Source: Saxidomus purpurata
Taxonomy: Eukaryota; Mollusca; Bivalvia; Venerida; Veneridae
Length of the DNA stretch: 64,000 nucleotides
Assembly: GCA_022818135.1 (NCBI GenBank)
Contig: JAFMSR010000014.1
Coordinates: forward strand, 33,729,420 to 33,793,419
Reading direction: 5' to 3'
Shown: piece after piece, positions 46,066 through 57,737 of the stretch
How the letters are laid out: every line of letters starts with the position of its first letter
How positions within the stretch are numbered: position 1 is the first letter of the stretch
The notes under the pieces: model-generated
Database searches by the model: none
The model's input: only the letters and a program-made list of their open reading frames with translations
Told to the model about the DNA's origin: nothing
Position numbers and translations under genes: made by a program

Positions 46066-46802
46066 TTCATATTCGAAAACGAAGCTAATCTCATTCTCGC
46101 AAGTGCGCGTGACGAGACGAGAATGAAAAAAACCACCGTCTAAAAATAGACATGACCTAATGTAGAAGAAACAATTATTGTCGCCGCACTTAAGTGCGGC
46201 GAACTGTCTGGAATGGGATTTTTTTTTTGTACGTGGAGGGGCACGTGACTTAATTTTTTTCCCAAGATTATTCGATGCAAGATAATTTTACCCACTGACA
46301 ATAAAGTTTTACAGAAAAAGTATTTTTAATATTTGTTTATTGTTTTATTTTATTATAATATTGAATGAAACATACTTATGTCATGACAAAATTTAGTTCA
46401 AGAAGGTATTTTAATGAGTTGAACTGGCGATTATACCTTTCTGCATATTAGTTATTTTTTTCAACTTAATGTTTACATGCGCTTCAATATTGAGGAGTCA
46501 CATGACAAAATACGCGTTTCGGAACGCTTCGGCAGTTTTCCAATATGGCAGCATTTTGTAAAATTTTATGGGTGTTGTTGTATAAAGGTTGAATTTATGG
46601 TATGTTGAGAAGACACTTAGTTCTAATTGGGCTAAATGGTAGATTATACTTCAGTCTTGTCATATAAAGTAATGATTCGTCCCTAAAGTATGTTTACCTT
46701 CGAAAACGAACACGGCACGCTTTGCGCCGTACACCTGTTAGGTTTCTCAGAAGGATCGTCTTTGAAGAGGAATAATTAGCGTCAAAGACCTTGGGCTATA
46801 GG
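46066..46802 (+). repeat. duplicated segment, copy B (unfilled site for two elements)
   Basis: Aligns with copy A (29848-32855) without that copy's two insertions, so it records the sequence before both. It has its own insertion at ~46180-46350, which begins with the perfect 22-bp palindrome at 46181-46202 (TCGCCGCACTT and its complement). Confidence 0.8.
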
Positions 46803-47301
46803 ATCATCTGACCTAGTGCTTAAGTCTATGCATCTTTCACTCACCACGTATTTGATATAGCGGGGCGCTTCTGCGGCCCGCAGTAATGGGATTGAATTTT
46901 AAGAAAATGTTGATTATTATCAAACATGATTTTTTCATTTTCATAGCGATGAAATATTTCATCATTGTTTCTTGTGAATACTTTTGTTAAATTTCAATAA
47001 ATTTTATTCGATGAAACGACTTATTACTCATAAAAAGATTAATCGTCAATAACAACTTGTCCCAATTGTTTGCGATAACTTTGACAATGTCAAATAAAGT
47101 CGGCGACTAATTAAACATTTATAAATAGTCTGATAAAGGTAGAATTATAAAGCTATATTTTTTTCGTTTTTATCATTTTTGTCCTTTGAAGTGTAGAACT
47201 ATTTTCCGATGAATAAAACTGATGGATCTAGTGTGTTTGATTGTATAAACAGGGACGTACCTGAATTAAAATGAAGTATACGTACAGATGTCCTAGGGGG
47301 G

Positions 47302-47323
47302 TCCGGGGGCATGCTCCCCCGGA
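47302..47323. repeat. GC-rich hairpin, TCCGGGGG...CCCCCGGA
   Basis: An 8-bp stem with loop CATGCT, in AT-rich surroundings, followed by a run of A. The phrase GGGGGCATGCTCCCCC is familiar from repeats in marine invertebrate genomes. A single copy occurs here. Confidence 0.6.
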
Positions 47324-47615
47324 AAAAAATTTGAAATCCAACATTGCATCTGGTGCATTCTAGGGGCCCTTTGAGCACGTACAGAAAACAAACTAGGTAT
47401 AACCACATGCAAATTTATTGCATCAACTGTATCAAAATTGACTCGGTCCAATTTGAAGAAAAAGAACACGTTGTCCCAAACACAGGTGGAAGCGTACCTT
47501 TGACTTTAAAATACATAAAAAAATATTTTGTTCATAGCTCTTTACTAAAGACAAGGTTCCAAAACACGCTATATGAAAACAAGAAAACTGTGATACAAAA
47601 CTATCACAGCGGGCC

Positions 47616-49734
47616 TTAGAACAGTGTCTTAACTTGATAAGTTATTGCCAAGTCCCAATTATTTGTTTTCTCCTTTCGCGTGACAGCTTCCTACTTTTGT
47701 AACATGAGCAAAAATGTTCCACATATTACAACTTATATTTTAAAGAAACTTTATATTTTTACAAAGCAACAACTATAATTGGGGATACCAACACTCTTGT
47801 TAAAATAGAAAATGTAATAGATGAGACAATTCAAGTGTTGATGCCTGGCATCAAAACGAAGCAAATTCAATAACCATCAAAACCTGGTGTAGTGGTTATA
47901 TAGTAAATGCATGCATAGGAAATGTATGCAACCATTCACGCTACACTCAGCAATCGAGTAAATATATTGTAAGCTTCTGATTATTACTAATTGTATTATA
48001 CGCTACACATTGAAGAGTGATGTTAACCCATCTTTATCTCACTTTCTTTGGCGATTTTCATTCGTGCACAGAACTATCCACTACTTCACTTACATTCCCG
48101 TTTGACCGAAGCTGGTGTACAATAAAAAAAAACTGCTAACTTCTTTCTAAACGTGTGCAAAGAACTATTCACTACTTAACTTACATATACATTTTCCAAA
48201 GCCGTCCTACATATAGCAGGCCGCAGAGGCTGCCCGCAACAAACATTTCGCTCCGAAAAACTGTTCTATTTCTTTCAAATTTGAGTTACGTCAAACAAAT
48301 TTGGACGAATTTGAAATGGAAATGATAGCCTAGAGCTTTAAGAAAAAGTTTACTTCAATTGAAAATTCCATGCCGTTTTCGTTCTACAAGCGAAAATGCC
48401 AACGCTGGTATAGCGATTTTCGCTCCAGCCAGAAAAATTTCACACATTTTCCGACGGTGATTATCGCTAAATTCTCCAAAAGTCAACCTTTAAACGTTTA
48501 AATTTATTATGATATCCGTTTTAATGTAAAGATTAAGAAAAAAAACATAAGAGAGGGGTCAATAATTCGTACTTTTGAGTCTAATTTCTTGCCAAAAAAG
48601 TCATCGTAAGAGGAATTAGATGGCGTTGTGATTTTGAAATTTACCGCTTTGTAATCACCATTCGTATTTCAACACTGATGACAACGATAAAGTACCGAAC
48701 TTCAAAGGGGGGTAAATTTGTAACTTTACACTGTGCACAGTATACTTACGGAAAAGTAAGCGAGGACATAGATGTCTACATTGTTATTCAAGTACGCATA
48801 TTATATAATGTTTTTTCAGAAATAGGTAATTAACCTTTTCAAAAACGGACATGTTCTGATGAAATTAGCCCTTACCCCCCTCAGCCTTCAGTTTTTATTG
48901 TATATTTGGACTTTTTATATTTTCACCTTTTCTGACGAAGTATACGCATTGGCGTACGTGCGTAATGCCTGGATTCGCGCCTGATAAAGTGATAGTTCTA
49001 GTTGGTCATAGCTACCAGTTGTATATCTCACATGGATACTGCAGGCGCGTAGCTGCAGTTCCGCACAATACGCACGTGCGTATACATCGCCAGCAAAGAT
49101 CGAAAACTTAAATATCCCGAAAATGCAATAAAAATGAAAGGGTGAGGGTGTGAGAGTCACAACCGATAGTCTGGATCGTACCTGTTTGTTCTCACAAAAA
49201 TGGCCCTAAAATGCCAAACATTTTCCTCGCTCGCTTCGTTCGCTCAAGTAGAACGATATGGAACTTCATTTAAGTCTCAAATACACATACTTTTATCGAA
49301 AGACGAGCAGATCCTATACATATGTATCTGTTAAGAGGCCTAAATTATTCAAAACTTCTCAAACATTCCCACGCGTACCCTGAATATGGAACAATGTATC
49401 TCGACTACCCATTGTGTCCTACTTTAAATTGTCACAACCCGCATACTTCTCAGATCCGCAAAACGGACTAAAATTGTTTAAGAATGCCAAATTTCCTCGT
49501 TCGGCTTATGAAATTAGGGAAATTTACCTAGCGGTCCTTAAAGCGTATATGCTTGTCCTTTCATGTAAAAATCAAAGCGCTGAAGGCACTGAAAATGTTC
49601 GGTCTGAAACATAGATGATCGTAGAAGAGGAATGATGCACACTTGTTTTGCAACATGTCTGATAGTTTTAAGTGGAACATATGATCACTTGATGTAACAG
49701 CATATTGAACAATGTTACGGGCCGTGATATTCCC
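47616..49734. other. non-coding stretch
   Basis: No coding region recognised on either strand. An imperfect inverted pair (ACGTGCGTA near 48955 and ACGCACGTGCGTAT near 49070) brackets a GC-richer 150 bp. Confidence 0.4.
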
Positions 49735-49840
49735 CCTTGGCCAAGTGGTTAGAGAAGCTGAAACTTCTCAATTATTGAGAGTGTTTGGATCGAGCCCCGC
49801 TACTGACCACGTCTCTTTATGGGAGAAAGTTTTCATTTTT
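49735..49840 (+). mobile_element. tRNA-derived SINE head
   Basis: 49735-49805 is tRNA-like: A-box TTGGCCAAGTGGTTAGAG and B-box-like TTTGGATCGAGCCCC. The central stem is ambiguous, so no isotype is given (a Leu/Ser type is possible). GTCTCTTTATGGGAGAAAG follows as body. No acceptor-stem pairing, so not a functional tRNA. Confidence 0.5.
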
Positions 49841-50119
49841 AGGTAATGAATAAAGAACAAAGTCTGAACATTTAATTCATAGTATACATTGTACTGAACA
49901 CTTGAGCATGGCTTACAACGTCATTTTTCACTATTGTAAACATCAACACAACACATTTCTTTATATCGACATGAAAATTAATGATTGATTGCATTCATGG
50001 TATAATACATAAAATACGCGAAACAATAAAACAACGCATGTAACATATACCATAGAACATAACATTAAACAGAAACTGCTTACCCATTGATAGGCGACCA
50101 ATCAGTAACAGTAACCAAT

Positions 50120-50206
50120 AACAGTCTATTTCGCAAGTTCAACTATATTAACAAGTGCACACCACGGTGCTTCCCTGAATATGGCAGTTAAAGGGTATAT
50201 TTCACA
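50120..50206 (+). repeat. 87-bp direct repeat, left copy
   Basis: From AACAGTCTATTTCGCAAGTT to GGGTATATTTCACA. It matches 50847-50933 with a single difference (acaaGtgcac against acaaAtgcac). The two copies flank the large palindrome. Confidence 0.97.
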
Positions 50207-50209
50207 CTT

Positions 50210-50820
50210 AGGCCAAAAAAAAATCTGTGTTTAGGGCAACGGTCCCAAAAATTCTAGGTAGGGTAGGGGCAAAGTTTTTTAAATTTTTTTTTAAATCCAA
50301 AAAATGCTATAGGTTGGAAAAAACAGTCTGTGTTTGGGGCAAAGGTCCCAATAATGCTAGGTAGGGTAGGGACACATTAAAAAAAATAATTTTTGTTTGT
50401 CAAATTTTTTTTTTTTCATTTTTTTTTTTGAAAAAAAACCTCTAGGGTCGGGGGGTTTTGCTAGGGAGGGTCGGGTTGCCCGAAACACAGATATTTTTCT
50501 TTTTGGCCTAAGCTTGACTAGTAGCAAAATAAAGAAACGAAAGAAAAATATCTGTGTTTCGGGCAACCCGACCCTCCCTAGCAAGCAACCCCCCGACCCT
50601 AGAGTTTTTTTTCCAAAAAAAAAAAAAAAAAAACAAACATTTTTTTAAGTGTCCCTACCCTACCTAGCATTATTGGGACCTTTGCCCCAAACACAGACTG
50701 TTTTTTCCAACCTATAGCATTTTTTGGATTTAAAAAAATTATATAAAAAAAGCTTTGCCCCTACCCTACCTAGAATTTTTGGGACCGTTGCCCTAAACAC
50801 AGATATTTTTTTTTTGGCCT
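50210..50820. repeat. ~610-bp palindrome (foldback), stem ~300 bp
   Basis: The left arm carries three nested phrases in order: TCTGTGTTTAGGGCAACGGT, CAGTCTGTGTTTGGGGCAAA, and GGTCGGGTTGCCCGAAACAC. The right arm carries their complements in reverse order, and both tips are AGGCC-A-run type. The centre is near 50518 (GGCCTAAGCTTGACTAG). Poly-A and poly-T runs mark the joints. Open frames on both strands inside it mirror each other (FGATRPS-like peptides) and are not genes. Confidence 0.93.
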
Positions 50821-50846
50821 TACTAACAAAATCGTCGGTGCATTTT

Positions 50847-50933
50847 AACAGTCTATTTCGCAAGTTCAACTATATTAACAAATGCACACCACGGTGCTTC
50901 CCTGAATATGGCAGTTAAAGGGTATATTTCACA
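50847..50933 (+). repeat. 87-bp direct repeat, right copy
   Basis: Second copy of the 50120-50206 sequence, one mismatch. A 26-bp unmatched segment (TACTAACAAAATCGTCGGTG and six more) separates it from the palindrome tip. Confidence 0.97.
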
Positions 50934-51719
50934 ATTATCGCTTATAGCCACAGCAAAATAAAAACTGGCTCTTTTCTTCATAAAGTCTATAGTTAGACAA
51001 CAATCATTTTTAAACTCCCAACTGCGTAGTATCTTCGTGACTTCGCTACTTTCGATTTTGGAGTGAAAACATATCGTAACCGCGTAGTTTACCAGAACGA
51101 CATTCCGTCTGTTATCAGAACCATTAATACACATAACCGATGAAATGGCGTTTATAAATGCAATGTAGGTAAAGTATTGCCAGTATGTATATGAGGTGTG
51201 TCACTTTCAGCGCGTTTTGATCGGCTGCATTTTAGTGCAAACTGCGTAGTAAGAAACAGACCACTTAAGTGCCATAATGCTGTATCTGTCGAACGTTTAA
51301 GAAGTACTTACAACCTATGCACATTAACTGACTAAGTTCTTTTTTTTATGATAAATTGTCGCATATTTTTCTTATCTTTGAGACAATTTTAATCTTTGTA
51401 ATCATACCAACACTAAAACTGTTGATTACTTATGTTATTTTCTATAAATATGAGATGTTATCAATCTGAAGGATTATTTAGAATTGAGGGGTAATTCGGT
51501 TTTAAAAGTAGAAACTGCTGTTCTCAGAAACCGGGTACAATAAATGTTAGGATTTGAAAATCCTCACATTTAAAAACATTTGTTATATACCTAACTTTGA
51601 TAAATATGTATTTTCCGCAAAAATCGGGAGACAAATCCGTTTTGCAAGGGTGTTTACCTTTGGTTCATAGAAATTTATTGCATGTACATGCAGTAAATAA
51701 GTAATTATAGCACGAGACA
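50934..51719. other. non-coding stretch
   Basis: AT-rich; nothing recognised. Confidence 0.4.
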
Positions 51720-51739
51720 CTGAAGACGTACCAGAGTGC

Positions 51740-52015
51740 CTGCCTGACTACAGGGCGTATTGGACTTGTGAACATTCATATGGACATGGAGTTAATGCAG
51801 AGATGATTGTGGACATTATTTACTCAGGATCGAATGGCCCCGGGTTCGATCCCTACCATACCCATGCCGGTAGTGTCCTTATGCAAGACACAAATAATTC
51901 CACATTGCCTCTGTCTCTTGGAATTGATTCCACCCGGAGTGAGTCTCGAGAGCGATTAATCTAAGTTGTAAGAACTTGTTTCGCAATCGAGAATAAATAA
52001 ATTAGTATATATATA
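51740..52015 (+). mobile_element. SINE, fragment 2 with tRNA-like B-box
   Basis: CCGGGTTCGATCCCTACC (B-box) at ~51839, then the ~170-bp body shared with 11085-11262 (AAGACACAAATAATTCCACA ... GAATAAATAAATTAGTATA). The tRNA-like 5' part upstream is too diverged to fold. The two copies differ by about ten per cent by eye. Confidence 0.7.
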
Positions 52016-52264
52016 CTCAAAGAAAGAGTCTAGAGCGTCTGGCCTTTTGTGGGTATATTACAAACAGGTCTAGCTACGCCCCTGTACTGTGGCATCTTCG
52101 TTAAATATGTACACACAGTTTTGTAACCAATACACTTAAAGGTAGACCATATGCATAAATGGTTAGCTGGTATGTTACTGCTTGATAAAATATAATCATT
52201 TCTGGGCCTTGACTTCAATGGTGGTCTGTTTTCAAAAGGCCTGTCTGTACTTTTGCTACTTCAA

Positions 52265-52740
52265 TCCTCAGGAAAATGAGAAAAATTAGAACTTTAATTT
52301 TCCCCGGCAGAAGGTTATTATTCCCCAACAGGGAACTATATATTTGCTTTATTCCGTCCATCCTTACACTTTTTGTTTGGGCTGTAACTTCTGAATGCAA
52401 GAATCAATTTAAAAAAAAACTTTACACAGCTGTTGCCCATAACACAAGGGTGTGTCATGCACCACAGCCAGGAAGCTACCATGAAGGTCAAGGTCGCAAT
52501 TTGGGCTCAAAATCTGTAATGTAATTATATATCAGTACTTTGTGTCCACTCTGTAACTTCTAAATGCATAGACTGATTTTGCAATGTTGTCAATACACCA
52601 TGGGTGTGTCATTTGAAACACGCAGAGGCTACCCGAAATAACATTTCATTGTTGTTGCCCATACCTCGCCTGGTCAAGCTCACATATCGGGTCAATTGTC
52701 ATAAGACTATACTTCCAACCCTTTTCAAGGACTTTGGGAT
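52265..52740 (+). repeat. probable repeat, two ~150-bp units
   Basis: CTGTAACTTCTGAATGCA (52381) and CTGTAACTTCTAAATGCA (52551), each followed by a CACA-GGTGTGTCAT phrase, indicate two tandem units ~170 bp apart. The TTCCGTCCATCC-type head fits the tandem-bearing repeat style of this genome. Confidence 0.5.
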
Positions 52741-53545
52741 CATACGGTGTAAGTCATTTGTTCATATTTTCATTCAAATGACATCTCTGAAACCACTGGA
52801 CCAGTGTTGATGGAACTTAGCATGGATTTTCTTTGCATGAAGCTCTATCATAGTTGTTCAAATAATTCCATCCATGCAGAACTCTTGTTGCCATGGCAAG
52901 GAAAGGAAATACTTCTTAACTTGTAAAAATCACCTCAAAAACAGGAAGGCCCAGAGCTTAAATATTTGGGATATAGAATGGTCAAGTGGACCTCTATCAA
53001 GAATTTTTAAATCATGACCCCCGGAACAAAATTGAGGGTGGGGTCACTTGATTTTACATAGGCTTATATAGGAAAAACTACTTCTCTTATGGTGAGCTAG
53101 TAGGATCACTCACCAGTGTACGTTGTCTTGTCCGTTTACATTTTTCTAACGACATCTCTGAAACCACTGGGCCAATGTTGATGAAACTTGGCAGGGTTGT
53201 TCCTTGCATGAAGCTCTATCATATTTGTTCAAATAATTCCATTCCATGCAGAACTCTGGTTGCAATGGTACAGAAAGGAAAAACTTGAGAAACCTTCTCA
53301 AAACTAGGAAGGACCAGAGAGTAGATATTTGGCATGTGAACCTCTACCAAGATTGTTCAAAATCATGACCCCCTGGTCAAAATGATTTTACGTATGCTTA
53401 TAGAAGGAAACTTTAAAAATCTCTGAAAACACAAGGTCTAGAGCTTAGATATAAAGCATTTGGCATTGCCTAGTGTACCTCTACCAAGAAGCCTGATTTA
53501 CCGTAGGCTTATCTTCAAAAGTCATCTTGGCTTAAAGGGGCACTC
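52741..53545 (+). mobile_element. GCTCACC-family fragments, two degraded copies in tandem
   Basis: Left-half sequence (ACATCTCTGAAACCACTGG, CATGAAGCTCTATCA) occurs at 52775-52920 and again at 53155-53275, the second preceded by GGTGAGCTAGTAGGATCACT. Interior units follow each. Neither copy has a clean left or right end. Confidence 0.7.
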
Positions 53546-56223
53546 CCTACATCTAGCAGATTATATTCTCGAAACATAGATTATGTGTTCAATGAACGTA
53601 AAGTGATAAATAAATACAATTTCATTTTACCACAATTAATCAAAATAGAGGCTTTCTGTAATAAATCGCATCCACCCATTAATTGTACAACAACAACTCT
53701 ACATAGATTATTGAATGGTTCTGCAGTATATTTTAAACCGCTGATTTTAGTTGAAACTTTTAAGTTAAGTTATAATACTTCCAAAGATTCTATTATTTAT
53801 GTTTTGGAGGTTATTTAATTTAGCATCAGTTATAGGGTATGTCCCTTTAACTTTTTTTGAAAAGAATGAACTTCTTTTCCTGCAAGTAACTAGTTTTTTT
53901 GGAATATAGCATCATGTAGTGGTCCTCTCTATACCAGTGTGTACAATGTACTAACTGCCTTTTCTCTTAGTTGGAGGACTCATTATTCATTCATAAATAT
54001 GCACAGTTAATTAACATAGCGTTATGTGTCAGAAGATAAAAGACGACATTTCAGAAGCATGTATTTTAAATGCAGTTACTTGATACCGAAGGAGTCTCTC
54101 ACCAGAACACACATGAATGTGCTTTAATTATAACACCAAATAAAGAAACCAAAAGGCAAAGTGGTTCAAGCACTAATGTACGCTGGCAACGCGTGTCTGG
54201 TCTGAAAGCTCGCACACATAGCATTTGTCTACTGGCATTTAACACAATCTGGCTAAGTGATCATAATCTTTCGACACAACTGACTTGGGTACTGCAGTCA
54301 GGTAATCCCTTATTTTTTCAAATTTTATTATAGGTACCAACATGCATTGGAGTCATATTGGGTCTTGGAAATTTACCAGGTGAGAAAACCCACGGTCGGC
54401 CGGAAATATAAACAATCGAAGGGAAAAAAGAATGTGCTTTAAGAATTGGTACAGAATGTAGTCATCAAATTTTGCCAAATTTTACCCCTTTCCTTTAGGT
54501 CAGAATGTTCGAGTCATAAATCATGTATTTGTTTACGTTTTGGCGAGTTTTATGATTAAAGAATCTTAATTTGTTTTCATTTTATAAACATTCTGCATGT
54601 TATACCTCGTGGCTGTGGGTCATAATCATTCGGTGTGACGCGAGACAGAAGCCGAAAAGTCGCATTTTCTTTCAAGTCATGTCTGCATTTACAAAAACTC
54701 AGGCGAACAACTTAACATACTGATTGCTTTTACTGTTTGATTCCGTAATGCTAGAGCACATTTTTTAAGCAATGCATCTGCTCATCTTTTCTATAACTAT
54801 GTACTAATTATATATTTTGTTATGAGTATGTTTGTATACAACTTGCACTATGCATTTCTTTTTTCTCATTTACATGTTATTTATTATGTAATCCTTTATA
54901 ATCAAAGAGAAATAAAGAGAACATATATCACAATACTCTGAAATAAAACCCCAAGTGTACGACTTCAAATGCTTATTTATGCCGTGATGATTCATGAATC
55001 TTGAGTTTCTTGCGACACAAGCTGAAAATACCATGTTTGCAAAATAATATGCCGAAAAACGGACGTACGGACAACAGCTGATGTCTTTCCACGCTCCACC
55101 TTTCCAATTAAAAAAAAACTGGCGGGGACACAGTGGTCCTAAAACATAAAGATGCCGATCCTGTATATGTTAAGCTGTGAGCAAATATAACCTTGGAGAA
55201 ATAAGTAAACTATGAAACCACACGATTTTGCAATAATAACAGATCACGCAAGACATGCCGCTTTATCATAAGCTTAGAGGATGGAAAGTAGGACGGACCT
55301 GTTACAATCGTGTAATAGCAAGCGCCGCCTGTTTTGTTTAAATCATCTTTATAGTGTCCCTTGCAGTCAGAATGAATAAAAATTTCTCCATTGAATCCTT
55401 CATGCAGTGATTACTTTTTTTAATATGCCCTTTACCATTTTTTACACGCCAGCATAAGACACAAAACTGCGTTGTGCACATTGGAATTGCATGTTCGGCA
55501 AAATCGGTAAAACTAAATTATCTACTTTGTGTTAAAGTTCCACATTCAACTCTCCATTTTCACAATTCAGATACAAATATCTTCATTATATATATATATA
55601 TGGAAAACGAACCCAACAATACGCAAACAACAGTTTTGTCCAAGAACTTAAAGAAGTACTGTTCTAATTTTTTCAGGAAAGCTTTCTTATCATATTATAC
55701 ATACATTTTGTATTGAAATTAACATATGTATATTGTGGATTTTATCACAGTGCCACATTAATTCAACACTGTTCAACAAGGACTGTCTCGTAAATGCGCC
55801 CGAACATCAATAATATTAAAATGTCTTATCTATGTTGAATTATTGTCCAAATGACAATGTAGCGCTTATCATTTTTCATACCTGTACAGTTCCAAATCAG
55901 TTTCATATGTTGGCTGATTTCTGTCATGTCGTTTTTTTCGACTTGGCGGATCGAGAAGTTGAAAACACGACAGATGAAAGGCGAAAACACGACGACATTT
56001 TGTCGTCCTTTACTTGTCATGTTTTAGATTTTTCGGGGTGAAAAGTTGAAAACTTGACAAGTAGCTATATTCGTGTTATAATTGTGCGCATGTGCACCGG
56101 AAGGCGACATATGTAGAAAAGCGGAAAAAATAGTTTTATTGAAGACGAAAATTATCGCCCTTTGTCATACCTTGAGCCCAATTTCCGTAGTCAAACAAAA
56201 GTCCTAATTTGAATTAAATATAT
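53546..56223. other. non-coding stretch
   Basis: No gene recognised on either strand. Short microsatellite-like TATATATATATA at 55588-55600. A 46-base AG/GT-bounded segment at 54334 was considered as an exon and not accepted. Confidence 0.4.
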
Positions 56224-56226
56224 ACC

Positions 56227-56227
<1 letters not shown>

Positions 56228-56263
<36 letters not shown>

Positions 56264-56665
56264 TTAAATCTTTATTTCACGAAGGTAGCACAAATAGACA
56301 TTTATACAAATTTGTATATACATGTAGATCTACATCACAATTTCATTGTGGCCTTCCATAAATTACAGACAAACGTTCATACATATACATACATTCACAA
56401 AATTGCACACATGCAGGTACAAACACTTTCAACACAAAACCCATACAAATTAAAATTGACAGACACTCAGAAAAATAGCTTCATAGCAGAATAGAATAAC
56501 TTCATTATAAACTAAATGTGTTGCTTGAACTAGTTTTGATTATGTAACAAATATAATTTATAAATTCTTTTTGAACAACGTTGCAGATTTAGAGTGACGA
56601 ATATGCACAGGAATGTTATTCCAAATGTGTACTGCAGCATATGAAAATGACGAGTGGCGAATTTG
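56228..56665 (-). mobile_element. LINE 3' fragment with (TTA)n tail
   Basis: On the - strand the coding end reads FSYAAVHIWNNIPVHIRHSK, comparable to LYYSGSVIWNSIPNNIRSSD at the C-terminus of the ORF2 at 4.7 kb, then a ~300-bp 3' UTR ending AATAAAGATTTAATTT and (TTA)n at 56228-56261. It is strongly 5' truncated (~440 bp) and belongs to a related but different LINE family. Its inner end abuts the DIRS-type element at ~56660. Confidence 0.8.
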
Positions 56666-57324
56666 TTGAGTTGTTCGGTTTATTAGAAAAAGATACATCC
56701 ACAACCCAGAGTCACACTCTTAAGATAGTCAATGGGGAAATACCGTTGTCAGATAGCTCTAAGTCCAAAAAACAAAATATACAGTCAATTGAACAATGGA
56801 CTGATGCTTTCCTGATTTATATGAGTATTCTAATATCTAAAAGCCCGGCATTGGCAAAAGATTTATTACATTATTTAAACACGATCAGGTCTGCGTCAAA
56901 AATGAATCCAATCGGCTGGATTAAGTACGACAAATATTTTAGGTACAAAATGTCTCAATGCCCAAATACCAAGTGGTCCAGTATTGATGCTGAAATCTGG
57001 ATGGTTACCATGACAACCAATATAGGTTCAAATGTCGTACACAAACAAAATCACTGTTATGAATTTAATGGAAAAGGGTTTTGTACAAAGCCGGGCTGTC
57101 AATATTTGCACAAATGTAAAAAATGTACCGGTACACATTCTGCTTTATCATGTAGAACACCTACACCTGGGTTTATGAACCCAAATAACACATTCAGGCC
57201 GAATACTTTCAGATATCCCAAATTTGAACAATACTCAAAATCTGTACCTCCTAGAGCATCTCTGGGACCTAGGCAGCACTCCAGTAGATACGTCACGGTT
57301 GAAAACGTGGCTCACAGATTTTAA
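56641..57324 (+). pseudogene. DIRS Gag-like ORF with Cys/His cluster
   Basis: 227 codons. The central part (residues ~45-130) is an alpha-helical capsid-like region with the family-typical KMNPIGWIKYDKYFR and IDAEIWMVTMT. Residues 139-171 hold a Cys/His cluster (HCYEFNGKGFCTKPGCQYLH, then CKKCTGTHSALSCR) like the nucleic-acid-binding region of DIRS/Ngaro Gag proteins. The C-terminus is Pro/Arg-rich. The ATG and about the first seven codons fall in the adjacent LINE fragment, so the present N-terminus is chimeric. The frame ends inside the start of the RT frame, which overlaps it by ~100 bp. Confidence 0.8.
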
Positions 57325-57718
57325 TCATGAAGATGCTAAATTTATATTGCATGGATTTAAGGAGGGGTTAAGGCTGCAGTACAAAGGACAGCATTGTTCT
57401 TTCGTTGCAAAAAACTTGCAGTCTGCGAAACGATATCCAGACATATTGGCAAAAAAAATAGAAAACGAAGTTAAATTAGGAAGAATGCTTGGTCCATTTA
57501 CAACAAAACCGTTTTCGAATTTAAGAGTCAATCCTATTGGATTAGTTCCAAAAAACACAGGCGGAATGCGTCTTATTACTCATTTGTCATATCCATATGA
57601 TGGTACCAGTGTTAACGATTTTATTGATCATGAAAGTTCTACCGTTCAGTATTCCCGATTCGATAATGTTTTAGAAATAATACAGCGTTTCAACATTCCT
57701 TCATTGGGCCACATCTAA
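57224..57718 (+). pseudogene. DIRS reverse transcriptase, N-terminal part, catalytic region deleted
   Basis: 165-codon frame. From about residue 19 on (PVDTSRLKTWLTDF) it matches the pattern that precedes RT in DIRS-type polyproteins, continuing with LGRMLGPFTTKPF, NPIGLVPKNTGGMRLITHLS and NDFIDHESSTVQYSRFDN. It stops right after IIQRFN. The normal next segment, with the first catalytic Asp and the template-grip motif, is absent; the sequence jumps at ~57690 to a segment that reads HWATSNRDNS in another frame just before YLDD. About 70 residues are gone, so this RT cannot be active. Confidence 0.8.
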
Positions 57719-57737
57719 TCGCGATAATTCATCGAAT

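Larger units (their letters stand above)
46018..47615. mobile_element. possible element bounded by ~37-bp inverted hairpin repeats
   Basis: GGCCCGCTGTGATACGTAGT (46018) and, inverted, TATCACAGCGGGCC (ending 47615) share ~37 bp as inverted repeats, each itself a hairpin and each followed inward by CTTGT. The flanks are cTA on the left and TTAg on the right, so a short target duplication is possible but unproven. The interior contains duplicated segment B (46066-46802), a GC-rich hairpin at 47302-47323 and no coding region. It may be a non-autonomous DNA element or a chance pair of members of a repeat. Confidence 0.4.

Noticed and set aside
50357..50648. Two ~80-codon open frames on opposite strands with FRATRPS-like peptides
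   Set aside because: They are mirror images produced by the palindrome, with poly-Phe/Lys from homopolymer runs.
54334..54379. 46-base AG/GT-bounded segment (TATAG|GTACC ... CCAG|GTGAG) that reads openly in two frames
   Set aside because: No neighbouring exon on either side continues it, and splice-like dinucleotides of this quality are common by chance.
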